A DNA stretch of 64,000 nucleotides from positions 5,842,935 through 5,906,934 of the forward strand of contig NC_058338.1 in the NCBI RefSeq assembly GCF_905475395.1, written 5' to 3'. Made by a program: the position numbers and the translations under genes. Positions 1 through 12,045 of the stretch are shown in pieces. Each line of letters starts with the position of its first letter. Positions within the stretch are counted from its first letter, which is position 1. Under the pieces are notes generated by a model, which saw only the letters and a list, made by a program, of their open reading frames with translations, was not told where the DNA came from and did no database searches. This DNA comes from Chrysoperla carnea (taxonomy: Eukaryota; Arthropoda; Insecta; Neuroptera; Chrysopidae).

Positions 1-330
1 CAAAAAAATGTTTCAAACAAAAGTTGTTTATTTTTTTGTAAGGAACATTTTTTACATTTAAACTTTTATTCTATCTCTAACGGTTTACAAGATGGGTACT
101 ACGGACCCATGACCCAATTGACCCATGTTGCTCATTTACGAACTTGACCTCACTTTTTACGTCCTAAACACGCTGTAAAAATTTCAGCTTGATATCTCTT
201 TTCGTTTTTGAGTAATCGTGACCACAGACGGACGGACGGACGGACGGACGGACGGCCGGACGGCCGGACGGACGGACAACCGGAAATGGATTAATTAGGT
301 GATTTTATGAACACCTATACCAATTTTTTT
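1..330. repeat. Dispersed repeat with GACG microsatellite
   Basis: The stretch has repetitive-element character. A run of about twelve GACG/GGCC-type tetramers at roughly 227-285 is followed by a conserved-looking tail (AACCGGAAATGG onward). The first 80 bases resemble a second copy at 15747-15800 in the Atg14 intron: both share the start CAAAAAAATGTTTC and later CTATCTCT. No gene is seen here. It is probably a truncated transposon end that lies upstream of the small heat-shock gene. Confidence 0.55.
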
Positions 331-525
331 TTTGTAGCATCAATATTTTTAGGCGTTACAAACTTGGGACTAAACTTATAATACTATGTATATTTCATAT
401 ATACATGGTATAATGACTGATTAACGTTACAATTATTTTGCGTGGACACATTTTTTTTTGTCTTTTTATAGTAATTAAATATAATTGAATAAATGAAAAT
501 GAAGACATTACATTAAGTAGCATAA

Positions 526-533
526 TGACGTCA
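526..533. promoter_or_regulatory. CRE-like palindrome TGACGTCA
   Basis: A perfect 8-bp CRE/ATF palindrome lies 294 bases upstream of the HspB8-type start codon. A TATA-like TATTTATAAA follows at about 664-673. Both sit in the expected promoter interval. Function is inferred from position only, and no clear heat-shock element (alternating GAA/TTC triplets) was seen nearby. Confidence 0.3.
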
Positions 534-826
534 CACAATAAGAAGCTGCGCAGTGCTTGAATAAAATTGAACATTTTTGAGTGCGATACCATGTCTAGTA
601 CTCGTTACATCACAGAAGGTTGTACAATACAAATACAAATACATAAAGTGATGAATTCATAATCTATTTATAAACAGAGACCTTATGTATGAGAAATAAC
701 ACAGTATTTAAATTAATCACATTTGAACCAGCGACCGCAGAACTAGTTGTGCGTTTTTGTTATAAACTGTGAAGTGTACAAATATTATTTTTAAATTATA
801 ACTTATTGTGCTTTATTTATTTAAAA

Positions 827-3800
827 ATGGCAAATAGTGGAATTAAACGTAACATCCCAATAAAATTAGGCGATTTTAGTGTTATCGATACTGAATTTAG
901 CAGTATTCGTGAACGATTTGATGCTGAAATGAGAAAAATGGAAGATGAAATGAGCCGATTTCGGCACGAACTTATGAATCGCGAATCAAATAATTTCTTT
1001 AAAAGTACAACCAGGTAAATATTTACTCTAATTATTTTTTTTTTGGAAATGAAATTTTTTTAACAAATTTTTTAAGTATGATTATCGGCGTTTTGTAATT
1101 GAGAGTAAATATACGACGACTTACATGAAGAAATGTTTTCTAAATTTAGAAATTCTTGGCAAATTGTCAAGAAATTGACGAGCATTTTGATTTAAGTATA
1201 AATTATTTCTCGAATCTTCTCTAAAATTAAAATTTGTAAGATTTTTCGTACAAAAAATTTTTTTTTATACAAATTGCATTTCTATTGTGCGTTTTTATTG
1301 ATTGAATTTTCTAGTAAAAAAATAATCAATAAATGTAATGTTTCGAAGAAAATTTATTCAGAACAAGGACTTTTTATGTTAAAAACTTCTCTATACTTAA
1401 AAAATTAATATTTTTAATTCATGATTTTACAAAATAAAGGAATGTAGGATTAAGGATTATGCATTTGCATAATCCTATTATGAAAAATAAGAATATTTAA
1501 GTCTTAATTCTTTTTACAAATAGTTTATTTAATTTAACATTTATCCGGAAATTAAATTTGATTTGAATTTATTTTAGGTTAAAACGAATTTTTTATTTTA
1601 AATATATAAAAATAATTTTCAAGGTTCTTCAATTAAGTTGTTTTTCTTTTTACATATTGGAAAATGAATAATATAGACGAATAATTAATTATGAAAAGTG
1701 TAGGTGTGAGAGGAATTTTCCGTGTTTTTTTGTATAAACGAGATACAAGGTCTTTAATTGAAATATGGACATGTATTGTGTGTACTATTGGGTGTAGATT
1801 TGTGTAGGTTTTTTTTTTAAATTATTCATATATTTTAATTAGGTGTTAAGGGTGTTATATTATCACTTATGGGGAGCTAGGTGTGACTTTAAAACAACAT
1901 ATTATAATTAGAAAAATAGAATTTTCTCGAAATTAATTTATTGATCATTATTAGTAAGGCTGAAATTGTTTTGTTTGAAAATTTCAACAACTTTAAAAAA
2001 GATCTCTAAAGATCTCTCCAAAGGATTTAGTTTAGATTAGATTCGACTTGCGTTAGGAGTAAGTGATGATGTCGTTTGAAGGAGAATCTTTCTGATTCAC
2101 ACAGAATGTGTGCATTCCGGTTCCTACCACTTAGGTCAAAATTTGCAGAAATTGTTTCAATTTGAGCAGACAATGGATAATCGCAAAAAAAAAGTATTAT
2201 AAGTTTAACTGCTATGTGTATGTGTCTTCCTGCCTGTCTGTGGCATCCTACCGCCTAAACGAATAAACCGATTTTGATTTGTTTTGTTTGAAAGGTAATT
2301 TATTGAAGAGTGTTCTAAGTTATGTTTCAAGTGCGAGTTTAGGATTCCGTACCGAAAAAATTTGTTGAGTTTTTTTTTTTTTTAAATTTTGTAAATATTT
2401 AGATAGAAACTCCCATTTAATTAACGGTACTACCGGTGTTTTTTTTTCGTACGACAAATCTATAAATAAAACTCTATTTATTAATATATTCTGTGTCGGA
2501 ACAACAAAAATCAATTCTTAATGATTTATTAATTAAAAAATATAATTAATTGTTTCCTTTAAAAACTGACATAAACATTTATATTTTATACCTATTCTTC
2601 CTCTTAACGATGTTTTTAGTCCAAGCAAATATGAAAATTGATATTAGTTAATTTTTACCCGACTGTCAAGGAGGGGTTATGTTTGTTTTTCGCGCGTATC
2701 TTATATGTATGTATTTTTTTTTTTGGTAAAGTTCTTTATTATCTCGTATCTTTCAAACGGCTCGATGAATTTCGCTTCTCCGGGAAATCCCTGATAAAAA
2801 ATATTATGTTACTTCATATTACTCGGTCTATATATATTTTTAAAATCGGTCCAGTAGCTTTTGAGTTTAACATTACAAACAAACAAAGGAAAAATCAAAT
2901 GTTTCCTCTTTCTAATATTAGTGTAGATATATATAATTTGCTGAGACAGTACGGGTCCCGAAAATCCTTTTGAAAAATTAAAAATCTACACGTTAACGTT
3001 GAGAAATTGCTCGTTTCAAAATTTAACGAATAAAATGTCTAATTTACTTGGACTATTTGTTTATTTGTACCCGGTAGCCAAGCATATTAATAAATGTACA
3101 CCTCTTGCCGGCTTGTATACTTAGCTCTTCCCCCCTAACACCCTTCTCTCTTGACTATGTTAATGATTCAACACATTACCTTTAATTAATGTACAACAAA
3201 TTTATGTAAACAATAAAAATAAAATATAAATTATTATGTATATATATTACTTAAATTAACAGATTGCAATTAGAAAGCCGTATAGTACCCAGATACTAAT
3301 TAACAGCATACATAAAAAAAATTATTTTGCATTTATGTGAAATAATTAAATAAACTCGATAAAAATTTTGTTGTTGCGACATATGTTTTACAGAGTCGGA
3401 TTTATAGAGCACTTCGATTCATATGAAGGACGTTTGCTTCACCTAAAAGGGTCTTCTAGATCTTTGGCTTTCGGGAGGTAGGTAGGTGCACTTGTCACGT
3501 CGGGAGGGTGGTGCCCTTGTACCCTCCCCCGTCTTGAAGGGAAATACAGAGAAAAAGATTAAAAATTCATTGTCCTCCTCTACTCTTTTCCACCTCAGTC
3601 CTCAGTAAATACTATTCGTCTATAAAACCATTATCGCGCTATTCGTCAATAAAACCACATCTCTGCTGCTTCCAGAAGATTTTCTGTTCTTTTTGTCACA
3701 AGTGTAGACGCAGATGTGCCCCCTCCCCCTTGAATGTAATCCTGGGGGCGCCCATGTTAATAGGAAATTTATTGTTTTGACCATTACAAGTTATTGGTTT

Positions 3801-6800
3801 GTTGAAGGACAAAATAAAGCAAAAGAAACTTAATAATAATTTGAAGTGTAAAGTCCGACCCTGTTCATATTGTTTTTACAGAGTATTTATGATTTAAGTA
3901 TGATGTATTACATCAACAATTCTATTTTTGGTAATGCATAAGCATACCTACTATTTCAGCTTCGTTTCAAAATATAAAATTAATATTTATTTAGGCTCTT
4001 TAAAAAAAAAAAAAAACAGTAGCATTGGTTGGTTGCAGAGCAGTAGTCCTCAATTTATACATAATATAAAATCTTTATTTCAAATGACTATCGTATGTTT
4101 CTTTCATTATAATATCAAACGATCGTTTAAGAATGCGTTGAATGTAACTGGTGTTGAGTATGTAAAAATCGTGAGCTTTGCTGAAAAATATATATAGACT
4201 CATACCTTTAAAATAAGTATCAAGTTCAACCATATCTCCGGTTCTATTGGCCCTGTCGCAGACGCATAAAAAAAGGAAATATTTGCTTTTTCATGTAGAA
4301 TAAAATGATGTAAAAGGTTTTGCTAAATTTTCAATAATTTAGGAGCTAAGGCCGTATAAACAATTTATCAAAATACGTCGAAATACTCTTCTTGTTCGGT
4401 AGGACCTGTAAATGCATACAAAACCTACTCACTAAACAAATAAGCAATATGGCGGTGACTGGGTACCGTGCGAGAGAGTGAGAGAATATCCCCATCCTAC
4501 TCCTACCTGCATAAGAGCATACCTTGTCTAGTTCTACCATGGTCTCAATAAATATTACATACTCCAGTTAAGTTAGAACCATTAATAAATGTATGATCGT
4601 TTAAAAATATTACATGTATATTAGCATATCTACTGAAGTATATCCAACATCCGTTCACTCTTCTAAAAAACATGCTGCATTATTTAAATTAAATGACTCA
4701 TACACTATTTTTCTATTATTATTATTATTTATTTCTGTATTACAATATATCTTTTTATTACATTGATGATGTAAACTTTATTTGATTTTGAAACTCTGTT
4801 CAGCTTCAGCTTCAAACTGTGCAAAATAAACATATTATGCAATTTTTATGGTAAATTTTATGTTGTCAACAATCAACAATTTACAATAAATATATTTGGT
4901 TCTAAGATTTATTCAAGTGTTGATAATACTTTTCTACAAATAATGTTTTTTAACTAGGTGTTAAATTTATTATTTTATTACATTTGAGACTATTCCCAAA
5001 TTTATATATATCTCTTTGATGAGCCATACAAACACAATAATTAGGTTATGTATAAATTAGAGGCATTTAAATATGTTTCTCATAAACGTACGCCAGTAAA
5101 ATTCTACATTAAAATCGTAAAACGTGATGTAAATTTTTGGTATGTTTTTTGAACTCTTTAGGGAATGTAAAACTACGCTTGTGCAAGCAAAAAGTTTTAT
5201 TTTGCAAGATAATAATGAATTGTTTGACATTTACTATTTTAAATATTTACAGAAATCTTGACCATCGATGGAGCAGTAAAGTGTCAGATTAAATTTAATT
5301 TTTTTAATTTTTTGTTTGTTTAATATATCTTTATAAATTATAGCTCATGTGTTATTCTAATGTATAAACTACATTATTGTTAAGTTTCATTCAAATCCAT
5401 TCATTAGTTTTTTCGTGAAAGCATCTCTAGCGATCCAGCACATAAATTATTAGATGCTGTCAGAAGTTAAGATTTGTTCTAGCGCCCCTTTAGGTTTTGG
5501 AAAAATAATGGAAGTTTACAATAGATTTTTACGAAGATAATAAATACTGCTTGTTAATTGTTTACCAAAGAAAAGATTTGAGTAAACAAATTTCAAGGTT
5601 ATATCTAGATGTAATACATGAATATCATATATGATTTTTTTTATATTTACATTTGTCAAAGTTGTCACTGTAATGTATTATTGTATCTGTCAATATTTGT
5701 TATTTTTAATTAACAAATGACATATATGTATAATAACATAACCACAAAAATGTGTTCATAACATATACAAATAAAGCCTACGCTGTTCATGTTTATTATA
5801 TCTTCTCGATCTATAGATAATTTTCCCAATTTTTAAATTCGTCTTTATTATTCAATTTTATTACATTCGGATTAATTCGTATTCTGACGTTTTACAACTT
5901 CTATCAGAAAGTCATGCGGCATGGGACGGCAAGCGATAATCGCGGCATTCCAGAGAAGACATATTTGCTTATACAAACTTAGATTGTTCTAATTCATTAT
6001 CGCGACCAAACGCGGCTATTAAACATATAAAAATTTGAGATTATGGATTACAACTTTTGGCAAAATTTTTTTAAATCCGTTAGTAAATAAGAGTAAAGAC
6101 AACTATTAAAATGACTCAATATATTTTAACGAAGCATTTAATTTTAAAAAATTAGTTTATTATAGCGATTAATTAATCAAATCATAAAAAAAATATTTTG
6201 AATTTTATAATTTAAAAACAAAAAAAAAAGATAAAATTCCTTTATGCCAAGATAATCACTTATAATTATTAATCTACCATAAAAATAATGAAAATTGCAC
6301 GAAACGAATTTTTGAACACAAAAAAATAATTACACAATACAAAAGCAATTACTGAATGATTAACAAAATTGTACATATGTATAATTATTGAAAATTATTG
6401 AAATCAGCGCGCATCATTTAATAATCAAATTTCAATTTGGCAAAAATATTTTTTTTGTAGAAATAAAAAAAATTAAAAGTAAAACAAATACATATTACTT
6501 AACTGTTGTTTATCTTAAAAATTTTATATTTATAAATAAAACAAACACGCCTGATAGTCATACTTTACCAACAGCCAACAAAAATTTTTATTAATTTCGT
6601 GTGAAATAAATCATGTTCTAGAAATAATTTTTATTATTTTATTAAAAAATCTTTTTATCTTTTTTATATATACTTTCAAAACTAATACTGGGCAAAAATA
6701 CACAAATTATAGGCTATTTTTTCGTTTTAAAGTAATTTTAGGAAGATTTTTTTAATTTCTAGAAAAGATACATATACATCTAGGAACAAAATTTTAAGGA

Positions 6801-9800
6801 CGTTTGAATTGTTTTACTCTTTTATTCGTAATTATTCTAGTATGAAATTAAAGTTTGACAGGCGAATTAAAATCGTCTTTATGGAATTCGGAGTATTTCA
6901 CACTTATGTTTTAGCTAGAGAAGTTTTCTATTATGTTTTAGCTAGAGAAGTTTTCTATTCGACGTACTGGATAAAAATAATGTAGTCTAAAACGATTTTA
7001 CATGTGTACTTTTTATTCTGCGTTATCGTATTGCTGGAGACGAGGGACAATCATTGCCATATACTTTTATATGCTAGATACAAAGGCCACCCACGTTTAC
7101 ATGATATCCCTATTAAACGTACAGCAAGATTAGTCCCGCGATAGGAACAATTTTGGCTTTAGGCTGCTGACAGCCAAACCTAGATTTAAATTATTTAACA
7201 TTATTTAATATCGTGATGCTAAAGACGAGGGAAAATCATTGCCATATACTTTTATATGCTAGATATAAAGGCCACCCACGTTTACATGATATCCCTATTA
7301 AACGTACAGCAAGATTAGTCTCGCGATAGGAACAATTTTGGCTTTAGGCTGCTGACAGCCAAACCTAGATTTAAATTATTTAACATTATTTAATATCGTG
7401 GTGCTAGAGACGAGGGACAATCATTGCCATATACTTTTATATGCTAGATATAAAGGCCACCCACGTTTACATGATATCCCTATTAAACGTACAGCAAGAT
7501 TAGTCCCGCGATAGGAACAATTTTGGCTTTAGGCTGCTGACAGCCAAACCTAGATTTAAATTATTTAACATTATTTAATATCGTGATGCTAAAGACGAGG
7601 TCATTGCCATATACTTTTATATGCTAGATATAAAGGCCACCCACGTTTACATTATATCCCTATTAAACGTACAGCAAGATAAGTCTCGAGATAGGAACAA
7701 TTTTGGCTTTAGGCTGCTGACAGCCAAACCTAGATTTAAATTATTTAATATTATTTAATTTTACTGCACATTATTACTCAATTGACTATATTTATATAAT
7801 ATTTTAGCACAAAGACGTAATACGGTAATATCTCCGTTTTCCATAATAGGGTAACATTTTTTAACGCAAGGACTGAAAACTTCAGAACCCAACCAACTCG
7901 TAATTACAACAAGAGTTCCATTTTATAATTTAAAATTTAAAGAAATTTAAGACTTCTTTTGGATTTGAATTAAGTAATTACTAAAATAACAAATTATATA
8001 GTCAGGCCTCTACTGCCCAAGCTATCAGGATTGCATAGTAATGACTATAATATAACATACATAATGCCATAGCATGTGTCATAATCGGCAGCCCAAAGCC
8101 TAATTGTTTCTGTCGTGAGACGCTCTAGTAAGATTTAATTCTAGAGCAAATACGAGGAAGTAAAATTGTTCAGTATTAGCTTTGTTTTATAATAAGGAAT
8201 TTTTGCTTTGAGTGAAAGGGAGGGAGATTTTAAAATACTAATCTTAATGTATACATAACTTCTAAGAAATAAAACGCCACTCCAATAAAATTATTTTCTT
8301 AATCGGGTTACAAACATTTGAATAACAGTATTTGAAAGCACAGTTAACAGAGCTTTTAATGGTTTGCATGACTTACAATTATGAATCGATCTCCTCCGGA
8401 GGATCCTCCTCGTCCAAGACTAACACCAGCCACAGCAGGTTGGTAAATATTCAATTTGGTAAATCATGTAGTTGCTGCTGCCTGTAGATTGATATTTTAG
8501 TACAAAAAAATTTTTTTCTTTTCGAATGTTTACCACACATTTCACCAAAATTGTTCTTTAATTTTCTCATTGGTTTCTATCATTGTTTTTTCAGTAGACA
8601 ACATCAAAATTTTATTTTTATTTTTAGTTGCTCAAGTTTAAAAAAGGCTTACCTAGAGAAATACTCAATAAGTTTCAACTTTAAATTATATTTACATGAC
8701 TTGGCCTGAAAAATTGATTTTTAAGTTATTTGCACGATTTTATATTCGTTAAGATTATTTTAATGAATATATCTGCATGTTGCTATATCATTGACACAGC
8801 AGAAATTTGCCCGACCAAACAAATTAGACAAATTATTCATCAGGGAATTATTATCAGGGAAGAACTTCGCTTGCCATAGTATACAAATAAAATTCGGACC
8901 GGATGGGAAATTTCTCGAAAGTTTCCAAACCATTTCATTTCAATAAATCTGATAGGCCTACTTTTTATTATATAATCTAAAGCTTAAATCCCCTAACTTT
9001 AAAACTAGATTAAAAATTAATAAATTAATGTTCAAACATTAAAATCTGTGTCCTGGACTAAAAAATTTGGGTTGCTTAAGATTAACGTTCCTCATATCGC
9101 AAGAGATCTGACATGGGAAGATTTCATCACTCAACACCAGGTCTTTTGATAACAATGAAATGGATACAGGAAAACTTTTAATTTTCATAATAATTGAATT
9201 TTAGTTTGAACCTGCTAGAAGTTTAAATTACAAAAGATTGCCTTCGACTGTGAATTCGACGAATTTTAAATTAAGCCATTCGAGGGGGCGATAAAAATTT
9301 AACGGAAATTATTTTGTTGATTTGTAAAATCGTCAAAATTCGTAACTAATCAATTTTGCTTTTGCCTATTAACATTTAGCGTCTTAAAATACTCTTCTTA
9401 ACCAGCAACTATCTCTCAACACTGTTAATGACACACAATTTAAGTCATACATCATTGTATTTCGCTCGAAAACTGTACTATTGTTTTCTTAAGCACTGCC
9501 TAATCTATATTAAATTTATTTCCAAAAATTAATTCGCTCTTTTTTATTATAGTTCAACAACACAATCATCAACACAAAATGCAACCAGTGACTTAAAACC
9601 AACTGAATCAAACACATGGTTAGACTCATTAAACTCTCCATTAATCCAAGATGAAGGCGACAACAAATGCCTGAAATTACGATTTGATGTTAGTCAGTAT
9701 GCACCAGAAGAAATTGTCGTCAAAACCGTTGATAATAAATTACTTGTAAGTATACTTAAATCTTAATTTTTGCCCTTTTAATCATATTTTTAGATCATTC

Positions 9801-10370
9801 ACTCATTCGATAGTTTCGGAGATTCAATGTTTAATTTGATTGGCCTATAAATGGCAATCTTATTTAAATTCTATTGAATCAGAAATTCCGATTGAATGCT
9901 ATTTCAATAAATCAAAAATCGATCGAATCTAATTAAAATGCATTTATTGCGATTCCAAACTTCCAAAATGCTGCAATAAGTTTTGATAGATGATCACTAA
10001 GAACCGCCAGTCTTAACAGAATCTTAGACATGGCTGATAACGAATCAATATTAAAAGAATTGCTTGCTATTGTCACGACCATTCGTTGCCAGTTTATAGA
10101 CATAAGCCAATATTAATATTTTAAACAGCCTTGCCAATTATTAATTTACAATAATTAAAATAATATAATTTTTTCTAGGTTCACGCCAAACATGAAGAAA
10201 AATCCGACACAAAATCAGTTTACAGAGAGTACAACCGAGAATTTATATTACCAAAAGGTACAAATCCCGAAACAATCAAGAGTTCATTGAGCAAAGATGG
10301 TGTACTAACAGTGGACGCCCCTCTTCCAGCATTAGCCGGTGAAACTCGTATCCCAATCGCCCATAATTAG
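827..10370 (+). CDS. HspB8: Small heat-shock protein, HspB8/CG14207 type
   Basis: Three coding exons: 827-1014, 9553-9745 and 10179-10370. They give 190 residues and the phases join cleanly. The N-terminus (MANSGIKRNIPIKLGDFSV) and the stretch DEGDNK followed by KLRFDVSQYAPEEI mark the fly CG14207/HspB8 type. The alpha-crystallin domain spans about residues 100-180 and ends in the IPIAHN tail, a variant of the I-x-I motif. The family is a cytosolic ATP-independent holdase that works with BAG3/Starvin in chaperone-assisted selective autophagy. The ATG at 827 was chosen because it begins the conserved N-terminus. Intron 1 is unusually long (8.5 kb) and repeat-filled. A second possible first exon lies at 8381. 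An AATAAA follows at 10470. Confidence 0.95.
2190..2350 (+). repeat. Dispersed repeat family copy 1 (HspB8 intron)
   Basis: A member of a repeat family also present at 18481-18660 (plus), 26330-26520 (minus) and, truncated, at 45402-45440 (plus). Shared blocks include a TGTCTGTGGCATC-like start, a TAAACGAATAAACCGATTTT-like middle (the core motif is AACCGATTTT or AACCAATTTT), a TTTGAAAGGTAATTTA-like block and a GTGCGAGTTTAGG-like end. This type is common in insect genomes as a truncated transposon tail. No coding capacity was seen. Confidence 0.6.
2651..2900 (+). repeat. Probable truncated transposon tail (HspB8 intron)
   Basis: It has low-copy repeat character: ACCCGACTGTCAAGGAGGGG at the start, then a stretch ending near AATCGGTCCAGTAGCTTTTG and an ACAAACAAACAAA tract. 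Such tails are typical of degraded non-LTR or Helitron-like elements in insects. The short reading frame running through it has no recognisable domain and starts from a non-ATG codon. Confidence 0.4.
3391..3863. mobile_element. hAT-like non-autonomous element (473 bp)
   Basis: The left end CAGAGTCGGATTTA and the right end, read on the minus strand as CAGGGTCGGACTTTA, are imperfect terminal inverted repeats of about 14 bp. The CAG-type ends and the G+C-rich interior stand out from the AT-rich intron. Clear 8-bp target duplications were not found, so the superfamily is uncertain. No transposase is encoded. Confidence 0.4.
3864..6905. other. AT-rich HspB8 intron sequence
   Basis: Intron 1 of the HspB8-type gene. 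It is AT-rich with homopolymer runs. Short reading frames here have no domain, codon bias or conserved look. No RNA gene or clear element is seen. Confidence 0.5.
6906..6958. repeat. 26-bp direct duplication
   Basis: The unit ATGTTTTAGCTAGAGAAG followed by TTTTCTATT occurs twice in tandem immediately before the 185-bp satellite array. Confidence 0.75.
7023..7760. repeat. 185-bp satellite array, four units (ABAB)
   Basis: Four head-to-tail units with an exact 185-bp period: the shared GACGAGG motif starts at 7039, 7224, 7409 and 7594. Units 1 and 3 share GAGACGAGGGACAA and AGTCCCGCG, while units 2 and 4 share AAAGACGAGG and AGTCTCG. The array is therefore a dimer of about 370 bp repeated twice. 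Unit 4 lacks about five bases after GACGAGG. Each unit holds a small perfect hairpin, GGCTG-CTGA-CAGCC. The period is close to nucleosome length, which is typical of satellite DNA. The array lies inside intron 1 of the HspB8-type gene. Confidence 0.9.
8381..8442 (+). CDS. Possible alternative first exon of HspB8 gene
   Basis: An ATG at 8381 opens 20 codons (MNRSPPEDPPRPRLTPATAG) plus two bases, followed by a good donor (TTG|GTAAAT). It ends in phase 2, exactly the phase that exon 2 at 9553 requires, so it would join in frame to the alpha-crystallin exons. The stretch is richer in G+C and proline than its surroundings, which look non-coding. This is inference; an alternative N-terminus for this family is plausible but was not verified. 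Confidence 0.45.
8443..9552. other. HspB8 intron, no feature seen
   Basis: AT-rich intronic sequence between the possible alternative exon and exon 2. Nothing recognisable. Confidence 0.5.
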
Positions 10371-10469
10371 TGTCGTTTTGTTTTTTTCTTCTACTTTTTT
10401 TTTTTCTATTTTTAAATTTTTATTTAGAATTATAATATAATTTCTATTTAATTTATATAAATATAAACA

Positions 10470-10475
10470 AATAAA
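10470..10475 (+). terminator. Polyadenylation signal AATAAA (HspB8 gene)
   Basis: A canonical AATAAA 100 bases after the stop codon, followed by A-rich and then T-rich sequence. Confidence 0.6.
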
Positions 10476-11852
10476 ATTTAAAAAAAAATACCAACAAATG
10501 TATTTTATTTTTTTTCATATTAAAAAAAAAAAAAATTTGGCCTATATAACACAATTTTTCGCTTTTGCGCGTCAATCGTACTTTTTCACTGCACCTGTGC
10601 GCAGCTATTACATTCATTTTTCAAATACTCATTAATTATTAAAGAAATGTATGAACTTAATCTTCAAGCGATAACTGGTGCTGAGAAAATTGAAGAAGTA
10701 TTTGCAACGCACATTTTTCGAGTAGTTCAAAATCCATTCTAATATAAAGTTGAAAAGAATTCAAAAATGGTGAGCACAAATTGTGTATCAATGATTTAAA
10801 AAACAAAAGCTTTAGTTGTGTGGCTTCCAAGAATGAAAGCATATTTTTATGGAACACGTACTTCTTGGAACACAGACGGTGCTATACGCTTGAAGGTTAA
10901 GTATTCAAATAAAATTAATTGTAAGGTAAATTTAACTTAATTTTGAAAGCTTTTTACCAATTGTGTATTACAAAAGAACAAATTTTATAATTTTGAGCAT
11001 AAAAAAAAGAACAAATTTTAATAAAAATTGCCTTAGATAGATGTGAATCTCATTATTATTCTTGGAAAAAACAAAGAAAAAAAATTATTGTCATTTAACA
11101 AAATGAAAAATTTAGTGTTATTTGTTATTTCACACACATTGTAGGGATTTGTTGTAAAATATTAATTTTAATAAAAATCTAATAAAGTTCTATTCATTAT
11201 TTAAAATTATCTTCGTTGTTTTCTTTCATCTGTGAGTTTTTAGTCGCATCAATGAATGTTTTTAGCCCGAAGTCCTCAATGATAGCTCCGATTTTGATGA
11301 TTAGTTTTTGTATATTATTTAAAATCAAAAACATTTCAGAGGGGGAATAAGCAATTTCGCGACTGATATATCGACGACCAGCCTGAATCACAAATAATAG
11401 AAGTTTGGAATTTCGAGAAAATATTGATTTTATGCTGCAGGTGTCACATAAGAAAGAATTTTTCAAAATGAAAATTTGTCTGAAAATATATATAAACCGT
11501 CATTTTTCGAGTTCACAACTTAACCGATTTTAAAAATTATTTTATCTATAGAATACTACATTATCAGCAAATAACATGGCCGTATTTTCTTTTCTAAATA
11601 ATTATTAGGGATTCGGACTAAAAGTTAAGAGAATTGATAAGTGAACTAACGTAATTTAGCCCCCCAATATGATTTTTCATAAAAATTAAAACATTTTTGT
11701 TTGTTTGTTATAAATAAATAAAAATCGTTATATATTTTAAATTTTGTTTTATTTTGTAAGTTTTCTATCCTAGTTTTTCTTTCAGAACAAAATTATCAAT
11801 CAATTAATTATTTAGTAAAGGTAAGTTTTAAATTAATTATTTTTTAAAAATA
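10476..11852. other. Intergenic, AT-rich
   Basis: No gene is seen. A short block at about 11264-11310 (TAGCTCCGATTTTGATGATT) recurs at about 52188-52230, so a truncated dispersed element is likely in both places. Confidence 0.5.
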
Positions 11853-11925
11853 AGTCGGGTGGCAGAATGGATATAGTACTTGCCTATGAAACCAAGGTAC
11901 GCTGGTTCGTATCCTGGTACTTGGT
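11853..11925 (+). repeat. tRNA-derived SINE head or degenerate tRNA
   Basis: An A-box-like TGGCAGAATGG and a B-box-like GGTTCGTATCC sit at tRNA-like spacing, with an imperfect anticodon-like stem between them. The acceptor stem does not pair and the T-stem has a mismatch, so it is not a functional tRNA. A tRNA-derived short interspersed element is more likely. Confidence 0.45.
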
Positions 11926-12045
11926 AATATTTTTACTTTTATACTAAATGAATTTTTCCTGTTGTTTAAATTTTCCAATCTTTTTATAGTTTAAATTATC
12001 GATATAACCCACCCTCTTGCCATAAATAATGTCAATTATACATGT

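Noticed and set aside
395-592. Short minus-strand reading frame upstream of the HspB8 gene
   Set aside because: 65 codons in AT-rich promoter DNA with no domain, no Kozak context and no splice partners.
2638-2973. 111-codon plus-strand frame in the HspB8 intron
   Set aside because: It begins with TTG, runs through a repeat tail and low-complexity sequence, and has no recognisable protein motif.
7023-7760. CRISPR-like periodicity
   Set aside because: The 185-bp units abut directly without unique spacers; it is a satellite in a eukaryotic genome.
11853-11925. Functional tRNA gene
   Set aside because: A and B boxes are present, but the acceptor and T stems do not pair well enough.
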